From Arcuatula senhousia (taxonomy: Eukaryota > Mollusca > Bivalvia > Mytilida > Mytilidae): a DNA stretch of 64,000 bases. Positions within the stretch are counted from its first letter, which is position 1. Each line of letters begins with the position of its first letter. The stretch lies in NCBI GenBank assembly GCA_963971305.1, contig OZ020303.1, forward strand, positions 17,915,184 to 17,979,183. The letters are read 5' to 3'. Of the stretch, positions 34,501 through 56,386 are shown piece by piece. A model generated the notes under the pieces. The model had not been told where the DNA came from and did not search any database. It saw only the letters and a program-made list of their open reading frames with translations. Made by a program: the position numbers and the translations under genes.

Positions 34501-36126
34501 AGATATAATAAGTCCGGAAAGTGTGAAAAGATTATACTTTTTAACGTAAACAGGGCTATAACTTCCGGGGTCGAGGTTATTGGGAGTTTGGAAAGAAGAT
34601 TGCTGGTATCTGTACTACTGGTCAAAAACCATATTTTGAACACATATTTTTGTTTACAAAAACACTGTCGTAGTTCTAGTGAAGGAAAAGATTTTAGAAA
34701 GCTCAATAAATCTGTACATTTTTCTGTGGTCAATATTGTAACATGGGACAGATGACATTGGGAAACTAAAATTTTGTCTCCGCTCATTCACTGTAGTTGT
34801 AATATGCAGAGGCATATTCGGAAATTTTGCTGAGAGGGTCTCCAGTGTGGGAACAAAGAGCTAGGGAACTCAACGTCGTCATACTGTAGTGATTTATGGA
34901 CCCCCTGATCTTGGTATTTTGTAGTTTGATTAAACACTTTTTATCCTGCAAAGATATTTTCTTCAGGAAAATAGAATACGCCTATCACGGCTGGAAGAGC
35001 CGATCTCTATCTACCAGTAGAAAACACATAAGTTACCACTACCATCAGATGTTGTCTGAAGATGCTGATGTTGACATGCTGTCCATGTTTGAGGCTTTCC
35101 TTGAAGCTGCCCCTCAACTAGTGCTGCAGTTATATTTTATACTAACAGAATCGACAATAGACGGGAAGCTAATGTGTATGTGTATGTCTTATCACCAGAC
35201 TTATTTCTATTAAGTTATTAAATTAGAATTGCATCAAAAAAAGGCCAACAAACTAAAAAAGTTGTCATAACATAGGTGTAATGAAAAATTAAATATGTTG
35301 TCAACAATCTTAAATGATTCGATATCTATAAAAATAGACTATGATAAAATGTAGCTTAAAAGTACTTGACACAGCATCAATAATTACGAAGATTTTCAAA
35401 TAGCAATAAAACAACATGTAACCGCCAGTCCAAAACATTTTATGACTCTTTACACAATTTGGGGAAATCAAACCACAGTCCTATCTTAACACTGTATGTC
35501 TTTGGAAATACCTTATTTTTCTTTACTTTTTAGATTTCGCCAGAGCCCTTTCTCTGTTTTACAATTGCATTAACTTAGGCAGAGCAGTAGTTAATTACCA
35601 GAATTCTGCCAGACTTAAGCGTTCTGAACAATTACAATCAACAACTGCCTTCTGTCTGAATTTTCTCTGGAGAACTTTTGAGATAGGACCGAGGATACTT
35701 ATATTTGCCGTTTTTGCTGCTGAATTTGGATATAAAATGTTGTTGGTGGTCTTGGTTCCTAGATGGGTATGCCTGACTCTATGGGTAGCATACAATGAAG
35801 ACAGGAATGTACACCGGACATACTCCCAGAAACTTGTCTTTGATTCGGCTTTGGCATACATGTTAATGTTCTGTCTACAAAATGTCCAGGAGAGTAACCA
35901 GCGAATTAAGGCTTTCGTCTATTACAGCATAACATTCACGGAGAACATAGCAATGTTGTTGGCTTGTGTTTATTTTGGTACCGACAATCTTTACTATATT
36001 CCTATATACTTCGCCATTCCTGTAAGTATGCTGTTACATCTGACCCTACAGAGATTATACTACCAAAACTATTCTTCAGTTCATGATCATGTCATTTCGT
36101 TTCTTAATCATAGAAAGAGTTTGTAA
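31588..36126 (+). CDS. XK-related protein (XKR family), multipass membrane protein, 3 coding exons
   Basis: Exons 31588-32030, 34967-35175 and 35534-36126 give 1245 nt, 414 aa plus stop, with consistent phases (donors GTACTT and GTATGT; acceptors TTCTTCAG and CTTTTTAG). Exon 1 has an acidic N-terminus with a dileucine-type EDRTLL, then hydrophobic segments (FYVVIYILFF and FPLLVIMIMNLSW). Exon 2 carries the family hallmark MFEAFLEAAPQLVLQLY. Exon 3 has LNFLWRTFEIGPRILIF and more membrane segments, ending at HRKSL. XKR proteins include caspase-activated phospholipid scramblases (XKR8 and others) and the XK transport partner. The length is close to the shorter members (XKR8/9 type); the exact orthologue is not decided, and no caspase site is obvious in the short C-terminus. 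It ends 1.7 kb from the convergent TDH gene. Confidence 0.9.
32031..34966 (+). other. Intron 1 of the XK-related gene
   Basis: 2.9 kb, AT-rich. It holds a probable LINE 3' end (33604-33950) between two stretches that share GTCCCGCCAA- and TTCCCGCCAA-like phrases (33430 and 33990). Other short frames have no family features. Confidence 0.6.
33604..33950 (-). mobile_element. Probable non-LTR retrotransposon 3' end
   Basis: The minus strand ends in GGACAATAAAATATTCTTC followed by a TTC run, like a polyadenylation signal plus simple tail. No coding part is recognisable. It sits in the first intron of the XK-related gene in opposite orientation. Confidence 0.4.
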
Positions 36127-36181
36127 CAAAATATTTATGCATTTGTATAAATGAATAATTAAAAAAAAAAACCATTCAGGT

Positions 36182-36187
36182 AATAAA
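36182..36187 (+). terminator. Candidate polyadenylation signal of the XK-related gene
   Basis: AATAAA 56 bp after the stop codon. The region is AT-rich, so chance occurrence is possible. Confidence 0.35.
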
Positions 36188-36204
36188 ATAATCTACCTAT
36201 ATTT

Positions 36205-36830
36205 AATACATCTATTTATCTGTTCCATTTATTTTGCATCTCGTAATGTACTATGTTATATTTCATATTCTAGTTTTTACATAAGAGAACCACTCAAAAG
36301 GTGTTTTAAGTTGATGCTTTACACATGTTATTGTCCACTTCCAATGCTTGTTCACTGATCAGTGATTTAAGAATATGTACGAAGGGACTTGATGCTTAAC
36401 ATTTTGTAACTGATAGAAATATGTTGTGGCGTTATTGGTCTATAATATGTTTTTTAAAGATGCCTATCATTCCAAAGAAACATTGTGAGTTTTCTTGTTT
36501 TCTTGGCTGTTTTCAATGACACAGTTCAATTTTATCAATATGTTATCTATTTATCTCGCATCTCATTATCTACTAAGTTATATTTACTAGTTTTTGAATA
36601 AAGAACGTTAAAAAAGATTTTTTCAGTTAATGTTTTGCACATTGCTATTGTCCACTCCACAGACTTGTTCACTATATTGGATTAAATAATTAAGTCTGAG
36701 TAAGAATATTAAGGGACCTGATTTTTTAAAACATATTGTAACTGACATAAATATGTTCTTGCGTAATTTGTCTATATCTTTCCAAGCCGAAAATATTGTG
36801 AATTTTCTGGACTGTTTTCTATGGACGCCA
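36205..36830. repeat. Imperfect ~320 bp tandem duplication
   Basis: Two diverged copies, about 36205-36520 and 36540-36830, share the order TATTTATCT, CATCTC..AT, TTGTCCACTYC, CTTGTTCACT, GGGAC.TGAT, TTGTAACTGA.A, AAATATGTT and TTTTCTTGTTTTCTT-like stretches. Non-coding, between the two convergent genes. Confidence 0.55.
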
Positions 36831-36837
36831 TATAATA

Positions 36838-37010
36838 AGTGGCGCGCGCTAGATAATTTAGTGGCGGCCGCCAAACATATTCAGTGGTGGCCGCATGATA
36901 AATTATGTGGCGGCCGCCATATAATAAGTGGTGACTGCCATATAATAAGTGGCGGTCGCCATATAATCAATTGGCGGCCGCTATTTATTAAGTGGCGGTC
37001 TCCTATCAAA
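36838..37010. repeat. GC-rich ~21 bp tandem repeat with GGCGGCCGCC units
   Basis: About eight diverged copies of CATATAATAAGTGGCGGCCG, including GCGGCCGC (NotI) sites, in otherwise AT-rich intergenic DNA. Confidence 0.7.
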
Positions 37011-37819
37011 TAAAAATATCATAGTCTATCTTGGCACTAATGGTCTCCCATAGTTTTCAATAAACACAGTTCAAATATAATAATTTTATTGTATCTAATA
37101 TTCAAAAGAAACAACAAAAATAATTTACATGCTTCAAACTACTGCAACAACTTTATCACAGTCTTTGCTCTTAACAACATAACATGTAACTGAGGACTTC
37201 TTTACGAAAATAACATCATGAAAATGTAAAAGGTCAAGATTTTAATTGGAATACAATATGTTAAATTATTCATAATAAAAAAAGAAAATGTCAAAAGGAT
37301 GTGATTCCCCACCTTGCAACGTGTCTGAACCATGATGTGGGGATGATTTTTTCACTCACGTCTCAATAAATAAACATACAAAGTTTCATTATGATATCAT
37401 ACGTCTGTCATCGAAAGGTAACTTAAACCTGATTTGGGACAGAGGGACGGACGAACGGATTCGAACACATATGCCCATCTACTTTTCTTTCAATTGAAGA
37501 AGGTAAGATGAGAACATTTCTGTTTTACTTTGCTCAAGATAAGGACAAATGTTTAAAAATTGCAATATGAATAATAATTTGAAGCTAAGGATACTTATCT
37601 TCAAACTTTAATTGGAAATCCGTCCGACATACCGACGGACAAACAGTTGGACAGATGGATATGAGTAAAACTTAATGCCCGACTTTTCTTAAATCATTTA
37701 CGTATATATATATAAACAAAACATCTTCACCGATCTTGATCTATTAAAAATGAAGAAATGGCACATCAGTGCTTGTAGAATTAATCAATTTATAGTTAGT
37801 AAAATAATAGGTGAAAGGA
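37011..37819. other. Intergenic / probable TDH 3' flank
   Basis: AT-rich. Contains two stretches with GACGGACGAACGG and GACGGACAAACAG (about 37445 and 37630), a kind of phrase often seen at the ends of dispersed invertebrate repeats, and one AAAGTTTCATTATGAT phrase. No gene seen. Confidence 0.45.
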
Positions 37820-47406
<9,587 letters not shown>

Positions 47407-50400
47407 ACTCTAGATCTCTAACTGCTAAAAGTTCAATTATTTTATTATTATTTTTAACTATTTTTTAGACCTCCAACAACCGATGATTATTTTAAAAATA
47501 AATCTTATACATATACTTAAATGACTGTGATTTGTAACGAATATCTCAACCTTAGTTTTTTTATATATTTTTTTTTATTTAAAAGGTACTTTTATTGCCA
47601 ATACAGTTTAGATCTGGTGAAACATTCTTGATTTATGGTGTAATTTAGGAGTGACGTGTGTTGAACATACTTTTGAAAGACTTTTCCCTACAATGTTTTC
47701 TAAGAATATGTTCTAAATATTCTCATGTTTAAATCTGACCAAACTGTAAATGTTTACTACAATGAATCTGTCATTTTCTGACAAGTTTGTTATAAAAACC
47801 GTCAACTGTCTTTTTTACAGAGACGATCTAGAATTCACATCTTTCTTGACTTCTACTTGTATAATGGTATTTTTCAAACTTTTTTCCTGGATGTTGGAAA
47901 TTGGCAATCAGCTTGTCTTAAAAATATATCAAACTTGTTAGTAATTATTGTGAACTGAAATCGTTTCATTTTGAATTTATTTTCAAATTCTAGTACCCTT
48001 TTTATATCAGAAATCATGTTACTATACTAACAACTATGCTGCGAAACTCTTTTTGAAGTGAATTTACATGTATGGGTATACATTTTAATTCCATTATTAC
48101 AGTCCAATTTAACTTTCAAAATATTAGGATTTTTTAACAACTGTTATGTAAAGAATATCAATCTTTAAGATCTACAAGCATGTAGCACATTTATCATGAT
48201 ATAATTAAGTAATTCAAGTACTTTAAAGTCATTGACAATTGACATACAATTCATGCTCTAAAAGCAAACATAAAAATAGTGTTCATTATAAGGTACCCAA
48301 TACTTAGGCAAAAAATAAAATTTTGTAGTTTAATTTTCTCCATAATTTGTTAAAATATGAAGTTTAAGTAAAGATATCTAACTGCTAAATTTTATAGGTT
48401 TCCTGGGAAAAATCTTTATTGAACTATCGGAGTTCCAACAATTAATATTTTGATCACTGAGAAGCCTGAATTCTTTGACTAAAACGTTCAATTGACATTT
48501 CAGAGTTTATCTCTTATTAGTAATTTCTTCCGATTTCCCCTTAAAGGAATGACTGGATTTTCGTTTTAAGGCACAACTAAACCATTAAGGTGATTTGTGT
48601 CGGTATAATAAACAAAATATTGTCGATTGTTTTAAATCGGTCTATAAGTGCTTCTAAGTAAGGTGTCGTTAACAGAGAGTGTGTAATAAAGAATTCTATT
48701 CAGCGTCTCGTTTATTCTGGTTGTCTTCATGTCTTGTGTTATTTGTCTGGTTAAATTGAAATTTTATGGATTTCGTTTTTACTGTGTGTTGGTTTTTTTG
48801 TGTTTTTGTTTTTGCTTGTTTGATTTTGTTGTTGTTTTTGTTGACAATTTTGGGTTATAGTTTTGATTCATATGCATTATATCTTTAATCTGGAACCAAC
48901 TAGCAACAACTGGCCACATGGAAGACTGTTAGCTGTCTTTAGTTAGCTGTCGCTTATTCATTGTTACGAGAGCACCTATTCAAAACCATAATTATCATTT
49001 ATTGTCGATGCACCCATTTATTGTTGATCCGGTGAAAATGAATGGAAATGATACGCATATGTATGTACATCAAGTAAAACATGATGATTTGACAACATTT
49101 GAATTTACATATACAAAAACGGAACACAAGGTCGGTTAATTATTCAAATTTTGCCAGCTCGCCGAGTAACATGTTGAACATATTGTATGTTCTTATAACG
49201 CTTCATAGGACTTATTTTGAATAAAGTTAATAAGAATCTTCTGACTTATTATAGAAAGTGTATTTTGATAATCCTATTCATATATATATATATTGGTTCT
49301 TAGATGTTTATAAAATGGTTGGGGGCACGCCAGGGAAAAATGTAAAGACCTGTAAAATGATTGTCGAACCGGATCTTGTCAAGCCTTTTAATCTGTTTAC
49401 TGGCCCAAACAAGTCAAATTCAAAATTGTGTCTGAAAATGACATGGTCCAGAAATCCTTAAACTACTTTATATACTTTACATACTTTATCTACATAAAAA
49501 AGTGTAAAGATCAAATAATCGTCTAAAGTCTTATATTTCCCACGTTATATCCGTGTTTCCAATTCAATACAAGAATCTCTTTTTAAAACACTTTGATAAG
49601 TCGACCGAGGAAATAATTCCATAATGTTTGAAACAAACACCAATTTTCCATGGACATGAAGTCCTTATATAGATAAATCAGTGTATTGTGCATGATCAAC
49701 TATCATCAACAAGGAACCGACCATTTAACTTTAAGGGAAATCTCTTTTTTTTGTTTAGGTCAAAATATTTTTTGCGAGAACAAACTTTTTTTTTTCTTAA
49801 GACAGCATATTTTTTCGTATTAGCATTATTTTATATTGCAGAGATCCTTCTTCATGATATTTTTTTCTAAACCTCTGCTGCCAAAATATTTTTTCATCAA
49901 CAATCCTATATCATTTTTTTTTCTAGGAAAAAAAAACAAGCCGCCCAGCCCATTCAAGTTAAATGGTCGCTCCCCAAGAAAACAATTAATATGAAAAAGT
50001 GTCAGAAAACTAAAGAGTATTCTTTGTGATATGAAAAACTGAATCTTGATGTCGCATGCTGGACTTAGGTTTTAAATTTTCTGTATTTTTCAAAGACTTG
50101 TATGCGACTATTTCTTTTATTTCCATGCCCAAACTTAGAAGAAACTCAAATTAGATGTTCTTTTTTTACTATATAAAGAAAAAGGTATATATAAACGATA
50201 TTTTGGAAAACTCCTTAGACCTATAGGTGTAAATGTGTGACGTTTTACTATTTTTTATAACGCAAAATATGTAAAAATAAATACAAACAAAAAATTACCT
50301 CAATGTGCAAAAAATCAATCCAAAATATAGTACAAGTTCAGATCCAGACCGATTACTTCAATAAAGAAATTAAGAAGGTAATCCAACAGATATTAATTTA

Positions 50401-51039
50401 GAAAAAAAAAACTAAATCTGGATTAAAGATCTTAATTATATGGTATTCAAATTGCTCTCCCAATTCTATTATATATACTTTGTAAATTTTACCATGTGCG
50501 ACTTTGGGGGCTTGTCTGTTTAACCAATGAAATTACTTTTAGAATGGTGTGTGTCATTTTCAGAATTTTTAACTGGTCGCTATTTATTATTAACATATAT
50601 TTTATAAACTTGTAGGTAATTTGGTACACATTTGTCAAGAGAAAGTTGTTGGACTGAAACCGTTATATATACGTTTGCAATAGAACAAATGTGACACGTA
50701 GAAAGGAACGACCGACTAAAACATATATATGGCTGAACGAGTTTTTTAATAAGTTTAAATGAAAAAGTTGATTTTAATTTGATTCTAATCACGCGTGCAT
50801 TTTAACTTGAATGTAAAGTTTTGAAATATACTTTTATCTCAATAAACTTTTATATACATAATGAAAGAAGTCAAAACATAATATAATTTCTAACTAGATC
50901 TTTGAAAAAAAAAAGAATGTACCGTTATGTTTTTTTTTATCTCACATTAATATTTATTACATTTAATAAAACAGAGGGCGCAAAAAAATCGAAATGTTTT
51001 CTTTAGTTTTTTTTTTAGTTTTAAGTATCAGTCCTTCAA
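47407..51039. other. TDH upstream region, no gene seen
   Basis: AT-rich with T-runs and simple tracts (for example 48780-48850 and 49260-49290). Short frames here lack any family features. The TDH promoter presumably lies just right of 47406, but no clear element can be assigned. Confidence 0.4.
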
Positions 51040-54000
51040 TGGCGAGACTCCTTTTTAACTCTAGCTTCAATGTGTGGACATATATTTATGTCGCCCCCTT
51101 TATATGTAGCCGCACGCTTCAGTGTGCGGATAAACAGCAATCATGCTTTCTATGCAGCGCCCCCTTTTAAGTGCGATCGCTTCAATGTGCGGACATATAG
51201 TAAACAGAACAATGTCGCTCCCCCTTTTTAGTGTGGCCGCTCGATTCAGTGTGCGGGGACATACAGCAAACAGAACAATGTCGCTCCCCCTTTTTAGTGT
51301 GACCGCTCGATTCAATGTGCGGACATACAGCAAGCAGAACAATGTCGTTCCCCCTTTTTAGTGTGGCCGCTCGTTTCAATGTGCGAGCATACAGTAAACA
51401 GAACAATGTCGCTCCCCTTTTAGTGTGGCCGCTCGATTCAATGTTCGGAAATACAGCAAATAGAACAATGTCGCTCCCCTTTTAGTGTGGCCGATCCTTT
51501 CATTGTGCGGACAAACAGCAAGAAGAACAATGTCGCTCCCCCTTTTTAGTGTGGCCGCTCGTTTCAATGTGCGGACATACAGCAAACAGAACAATGTCGC
51601 TCCCCCTTTAAGTGTGGCCGCTCGATTCAATGTGTGGACAGACAGCAAACAGAACAATGTGGCTCCCCCTTTTTAGTGTGGCCGCTCGTTTCAATGTGCG
51701 GGCATACAGTAAACAGAACAATGTCGCTCCCTTTTTAGTGTGGCCACTCGATTCAATGTGCGGACATACAGCAAACAGAACAATGTCGTTCCCCCTTTTT
51801 AGTGTTGCCGCTCGCTTCAATGTGCAGCATATGTGCAAACAGAACAATGTTGTTCCCCCTTTTTAGTGTGGCCGCTCGATTCAATGTGTGGACAAACAGC
51901 AAACAGAACAATGTCGTTCCCCCTTTTTAGTGTGGCCACTCGTTTCAATGTGCGGGCATACAGTAAACAGAACAATGTCGCTCCCCTTTTAGTGTGGCCG
52001 CTCGATTCAATGTGTGGAAATACAGCAAACAGAACAATGTCGCTCCCCTTTTAGTGTGGCCGATCCTTTCAATGTGCGGACAAACAGCAAGAAGAACAAT
52101 GTCGCTCCCCCTTTTTAGTGTGGCCGCTCGTTTCAATGTGCGGGCATACAGTAAACAGAACAATTTCGCTCCCCTTTTAGTGTGGCCGATCCTTTCAATC
52201 TGCGGACATGCAGCAAGCAGAACAATGTCGCGCTCCCCCTTTTTAGTGTGGCCGCTCGATTCAATGTGCGGACATACAGCAAACAGAACAATGTCGCGCT
52301 CCCCCTTTTTAGTGTGGCCGCTCGATTCAATGTGCGGGCATACAGTAAACAGAACAATGTCGCTCCCCTTTTAGTGTGGCCGCTCGATTCAATGTGCGGA
52401 CATACAGCAAACAGAACAATGTTGTTCCCCCTTTTTAGTGTGGCCGCTCGATTCAATGTGTGGACAAACAGCAAACAGAACAATGTCGTTCCCCCTTTTT
52501 AGTGTGGCCGCTCGTTTCAATGTGCGGGCATACAGTAAACAGAACAATGTCGCTCCCCTTTTAGTGTGGCCGCTCGATTCAATGTGCGGAAATACAGCAA
52601 ACAGAACAATGTCGCTCCCCTTTTAGTGTGGCCGATCCTTTCAATGTGCGGACAAACAGCAAGAAGAACAATGTCGCTCCCCCTTTTTAGTGTGGCCGCT
52701 CGTTTCAATGTGCGGGCATACAGTAAACAGAACAATTTCGCTCCCCTTTTAGTGTGGCCGATCCTTTCAATCTGCGGACATACAGCAAACAGAACAATGT
52801 CGGCCCCCCTTTTTAGTGTTGCCGCTCGCTTCAATGTGCAGCATATGTGCAAACAGAACAATGTCGTTCCCCCTTTTTAGTGTGGCCGCTCGCTTCAATG
52901 CGCGGACATACAGCAAACAGAACAATGTCGTTCCCCCTTTTAAGTGTGGCCGCTCGTTTCAATGTGCGGGCATATAGTAAACAGAACAATGTCGCTACCC
53001 TTTTAGTGTGGCCGCTCGCTTCAATGTGCGGGCATACAGTAAACAGAACAATGTCGCTCCCCTTTTAGTGTGGCCGCTCGATTCAATGTGCGGACATACA
53101 GCAAACAGAACAATGTCGGCCCCCCTTTTTAGTGTTGCCGCTCGCTTCAATGTGCAGCATATGTGCAAACAGAACAATGTCGTTCCCCCTTTTTAGTGTG
53201 GCCGCTCGATTCAATGTGCGGGCATACAGTAAACAGAACAATGTCGCTCCCCTTTTAGTGTGGCCGCTCGATTCAATGTGCGGACATACAGCAAACAGAA
53301 CAATGTTGTTCCCTCTTTTTAGTGTGGCCACTCGATTCAATTTGCGGACATACAGCAAACAGAACAATGTCGCTCCCCTTTTAGTGTGGCCGATCTTTTC
53401 AATGTGCCGACATACAGCAAGAAGAACAATGTCGCTCCCCTTTCAATGTGGCCGCTCGATTCAATGTGCGGACATACAGCAAACAGAACAATTCTGTTCC
53501 CCCTTTTTAGTGTGGCCGCTCGATTCAATGTGTGGACAAACAGCAAACAGAACAATGTCGTTCCCCCTTTTTAGTGTGGCCGCTCGTTTCAATGTGCGGG
53601 CATACAGTAAACAGAACAATGTCGCTCCCCTTTTAGTGTGGCCGCTCGATTCAATGTGCGGAAATACAGCAAACAGAACAATGTCGCTCCCCTTTTAGTG
53701 TGGCCGATCCTTTCAATGTGCGGACAAACAGCAAGAAGAACAATGTCGCTCCCCCTTTTTAGTGTGGCCGCTCGTTTCAATGTGCGGGCATACAGTAAAC
53801 AGAACAATTTCGCTCCCCTTTTAGTGTGGCCGATCCTTTCAATCTGCGGACATACAGCAAACAGAACAATGTCGGCCCCCCTTTTTAGTGTTGCCGCTCG
53901 CTTCAATGTGCAGCATATGTGCAAACAGAACAATGTCGTTCCCCCTTTTTAGTGTGGCCGCTCGCTTCAATGCGCGGACATACAGCAAACAGAACAATGT

Positions 54001-54860
54001 CGTTCCCCCTTTTAAGTGTGGCCGCTCGTTTCAATGTGCGGCATATAGTAAACAGAACAATGTCGCTACCCTTTTAGTGTGGCCGCTCGCTTCAATGTGC
54101 GGGCATACAGTAAACAGAACAATGTCGCTCCCCTTTTAGTGTGGCCGCTCGATTCAATGTGCGGACATACAGCAAACAGAACAATGTCGCTCCCCTTTTA
54201 GTGTGGCCGCTCGATTCAATGTGCGGACATACAGCAAACAGAACAATGTCGGCCCCCCTTTTTAGTGTTGCCGCTCGCTTCAATGTGCAGCATATGTGCA
54301 AACAGAACAATGTCGTTCCCCCTTTTTAGTGTGGCCGCTCGATTCAATGTGCGGACATACAGCAAACAGAACAATGTCGGCCCCCCTTTTTAGTGTTGCC
54401 GCTCGCTTCAATGTGCAGCATATGTGCAAACAGAACAATGTCGTTCCCCCTTTTTAGTGTGGCCGCTCGATTCAATGTGCAGACATACAGCAAACAGAAC
54501 AATGTCGTTCCCCCTTTTTAGTGCGGCCGCTCGCTTCAATGTGCAGACATATGTGCAAACAGAACAATTTCGTTCACCCTTTTTAGTGTGGCCGCTCGAT
54601 TCAATGTGCAGACATACAGCAAACATAACAATGTCGTTCCCCCTTTTTAGTGTGGCCGCTCGCTTCAATGTGAGGACATACAGCAAACAGAACTATTCTG
54701 TTCTCCTTTTTAGCGTAGCCGCTCGCTTCCATGTGCGGAAATAAAGCAAATAGAACTATTTAGCTCCCCCTTTTTAGTGTGGCCGCTCGTTTCAATGTGC
54801 GGACACACAATAAAAACACATTTTTTGTCGCTCCTTCTATTTTAGTGCGACCCTAACTTC
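51040..54860. repeat. Satellite array, ~63 bp unit, about 60 copies, with higher-order structure
   Basis: Unit of the type GTGTGGCCGCTCGATTCAAT, GTGCGGACATACAGCAAACA, GAACAATGTCGCTCCCC plus a C/T run of variable length. Variant units with CAGCATATGTGCAAACAG recur at about 51830, 52847, 53155, 53915, 54290 and 54415. Blocks at 52517-52861 and 53589-53933 encode identical frames 1072 bp apart, about 17 units, a higher-order period. Units diverge towards both edges (51040-51180 and 54690-54860). Frames on both strands are by-products of the period. Confidence 0.92.
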
Positions 54861-56386
54861 AATTCGCCTTTATACAGCAAACATAACTTTAATGACAATC
54901 CCCATTTTTCCATATATCAAGTCTACATAGCAAACTTGAACGTCTGACTTCAATACGACTGTTGATCTTCAATGAACACAAGCATCTGCAAAACTGCAAA
55001 AAGTAGTTACTGTTATATATGCACTTTATCAGTTTTAGTACATATTTGTTAGATGCAAATAAATGTTGTTCAAAACCTGCATAAGTATAAAACAGTATAC
55101 GCGCTCATATGTGAAAGAGGTTGACAATCCTTAAATTCGGTCATTTTTAATGCTGAACTAGAAAATGTGTATATGAGCCACAGATGGTCCCCCGTTCTTG
55201 AAATATTATTGACCCGAAAAATGTATTTCCTTGGATATGGACCTTTACAAAGAAATTGATCAAAGTTGTTCATGCGTAAAATGTAGATTGCAGTGACATA
55301 ATTTCTGATGGGTAAAGACACGTCCAGTGAGGAAATACTATCCCCCCAATATTTTAATCGTTGTATCTGAGATATGGACCATACCCTAGGACTTAGCGAA
55401 AGTCGTGCTTGCGTGAAATATAAATTGCAGTGACCTATTTCCTAGTGGATGGTGTCATGTTTGTGTGTTAGGGTTAAACGCCATTTTCGAGGAACCTGGA
55501 TCATAGAGGGCGGTGAGTTTTAATGGTAAAGGAAACTGGGGTACCAAGAGAAACCACCGACCTTTGACACGTAACTGACAACCCTGATCACATACAGGTG
55601 TGGAAGTGGATGGTGTCCCGTAACTCAAGACACATTTTCTTAATGACCAATATGTAGTATCTGAGATATAGACATTAACCTTGAAGAACTAAACCAAAGC
55701 CATATAGGTCACAGTGACCTAATTTCTAGTGGGTGGTGTTGTTCTACCCAAGACACATCTTGTGGTGAAATCTCATTGAAAAAATTGCTGACCCTATTTC
55801 CAAGCTTTATCAAAAAGAATTATTTTTTTATTTTTTCTGTGAGAACGTAATGTCCCACAACATCAGTTTATACGTTTCATAAGGGAAAAATGTAATTGGC
55901 TTTTGAATGGGCTTAACCCTTAACAGAAAACCAGGTAGAATATAATTTGCTCCGCGTAGATTTTTTTCCAGTGAATACTTTCTAAAAAAGAACAAACGAA
56001 CATATTTTTGACGGATACCCCCTCCCATACTATTCGTGCTCCAATGAGCCTCATTCCCCAATGTACCCATGTCGAGCTGCTCTTATGGGCTATGAATCCG
56101 TCAACAGGTTTTAATTTTTTATGGATTTCCTGCATTAAGTTTAGGCTATTAGACAATAAAAAGCTACGGTATTCAATGGATATTTTAGACGTTCAATTGG
56201 CTGTGATACTGGATAATTTTTACATTCTTAGGAAAATAACTCCTAAAAGAAGTGGTCTTGGATCCTGTTACAATTATCTTATTGTTATATAGTACATCTT
56301 GAAGTGCAAAAAAAATCAGCTTTCTTGAAAATTTTCCTTATAAAGTGCAAAATTTAAAAAAAAAATCAAGTGTGGCCACTAAAAGT
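54861..56386. repeat. Intergenic with diverged tandem phrases
   Basis: Between about 55240 and 55780 a phrase of the type GTGACCTAATTTCTAGTGGG, GTATCTGAGATATGGAC recurs three to four times. It is interrupted at about 55458-55600 by a segment with GGTACCAAGAGAAACCACCG and TAACTGACAACCCTGATCAC that looks like a separate short repeat. No gene recognised. Confidence 0.45.

Noticed and set aside
34896..34966. Upstream extension of XK-related exon 2
   Set aside because: The frame is open there, but the acceptor TTCTTCAG at 34966 gives the correct phase and family sequence; the upstream residues are intronic.
51100..54744. Frames of 60-190 aa on both strands in the satellite
   Set aside because: The ~63 bp unit is a multiple of 3 and open in several frames; sequence is non-globular and repeats exactly with the units.
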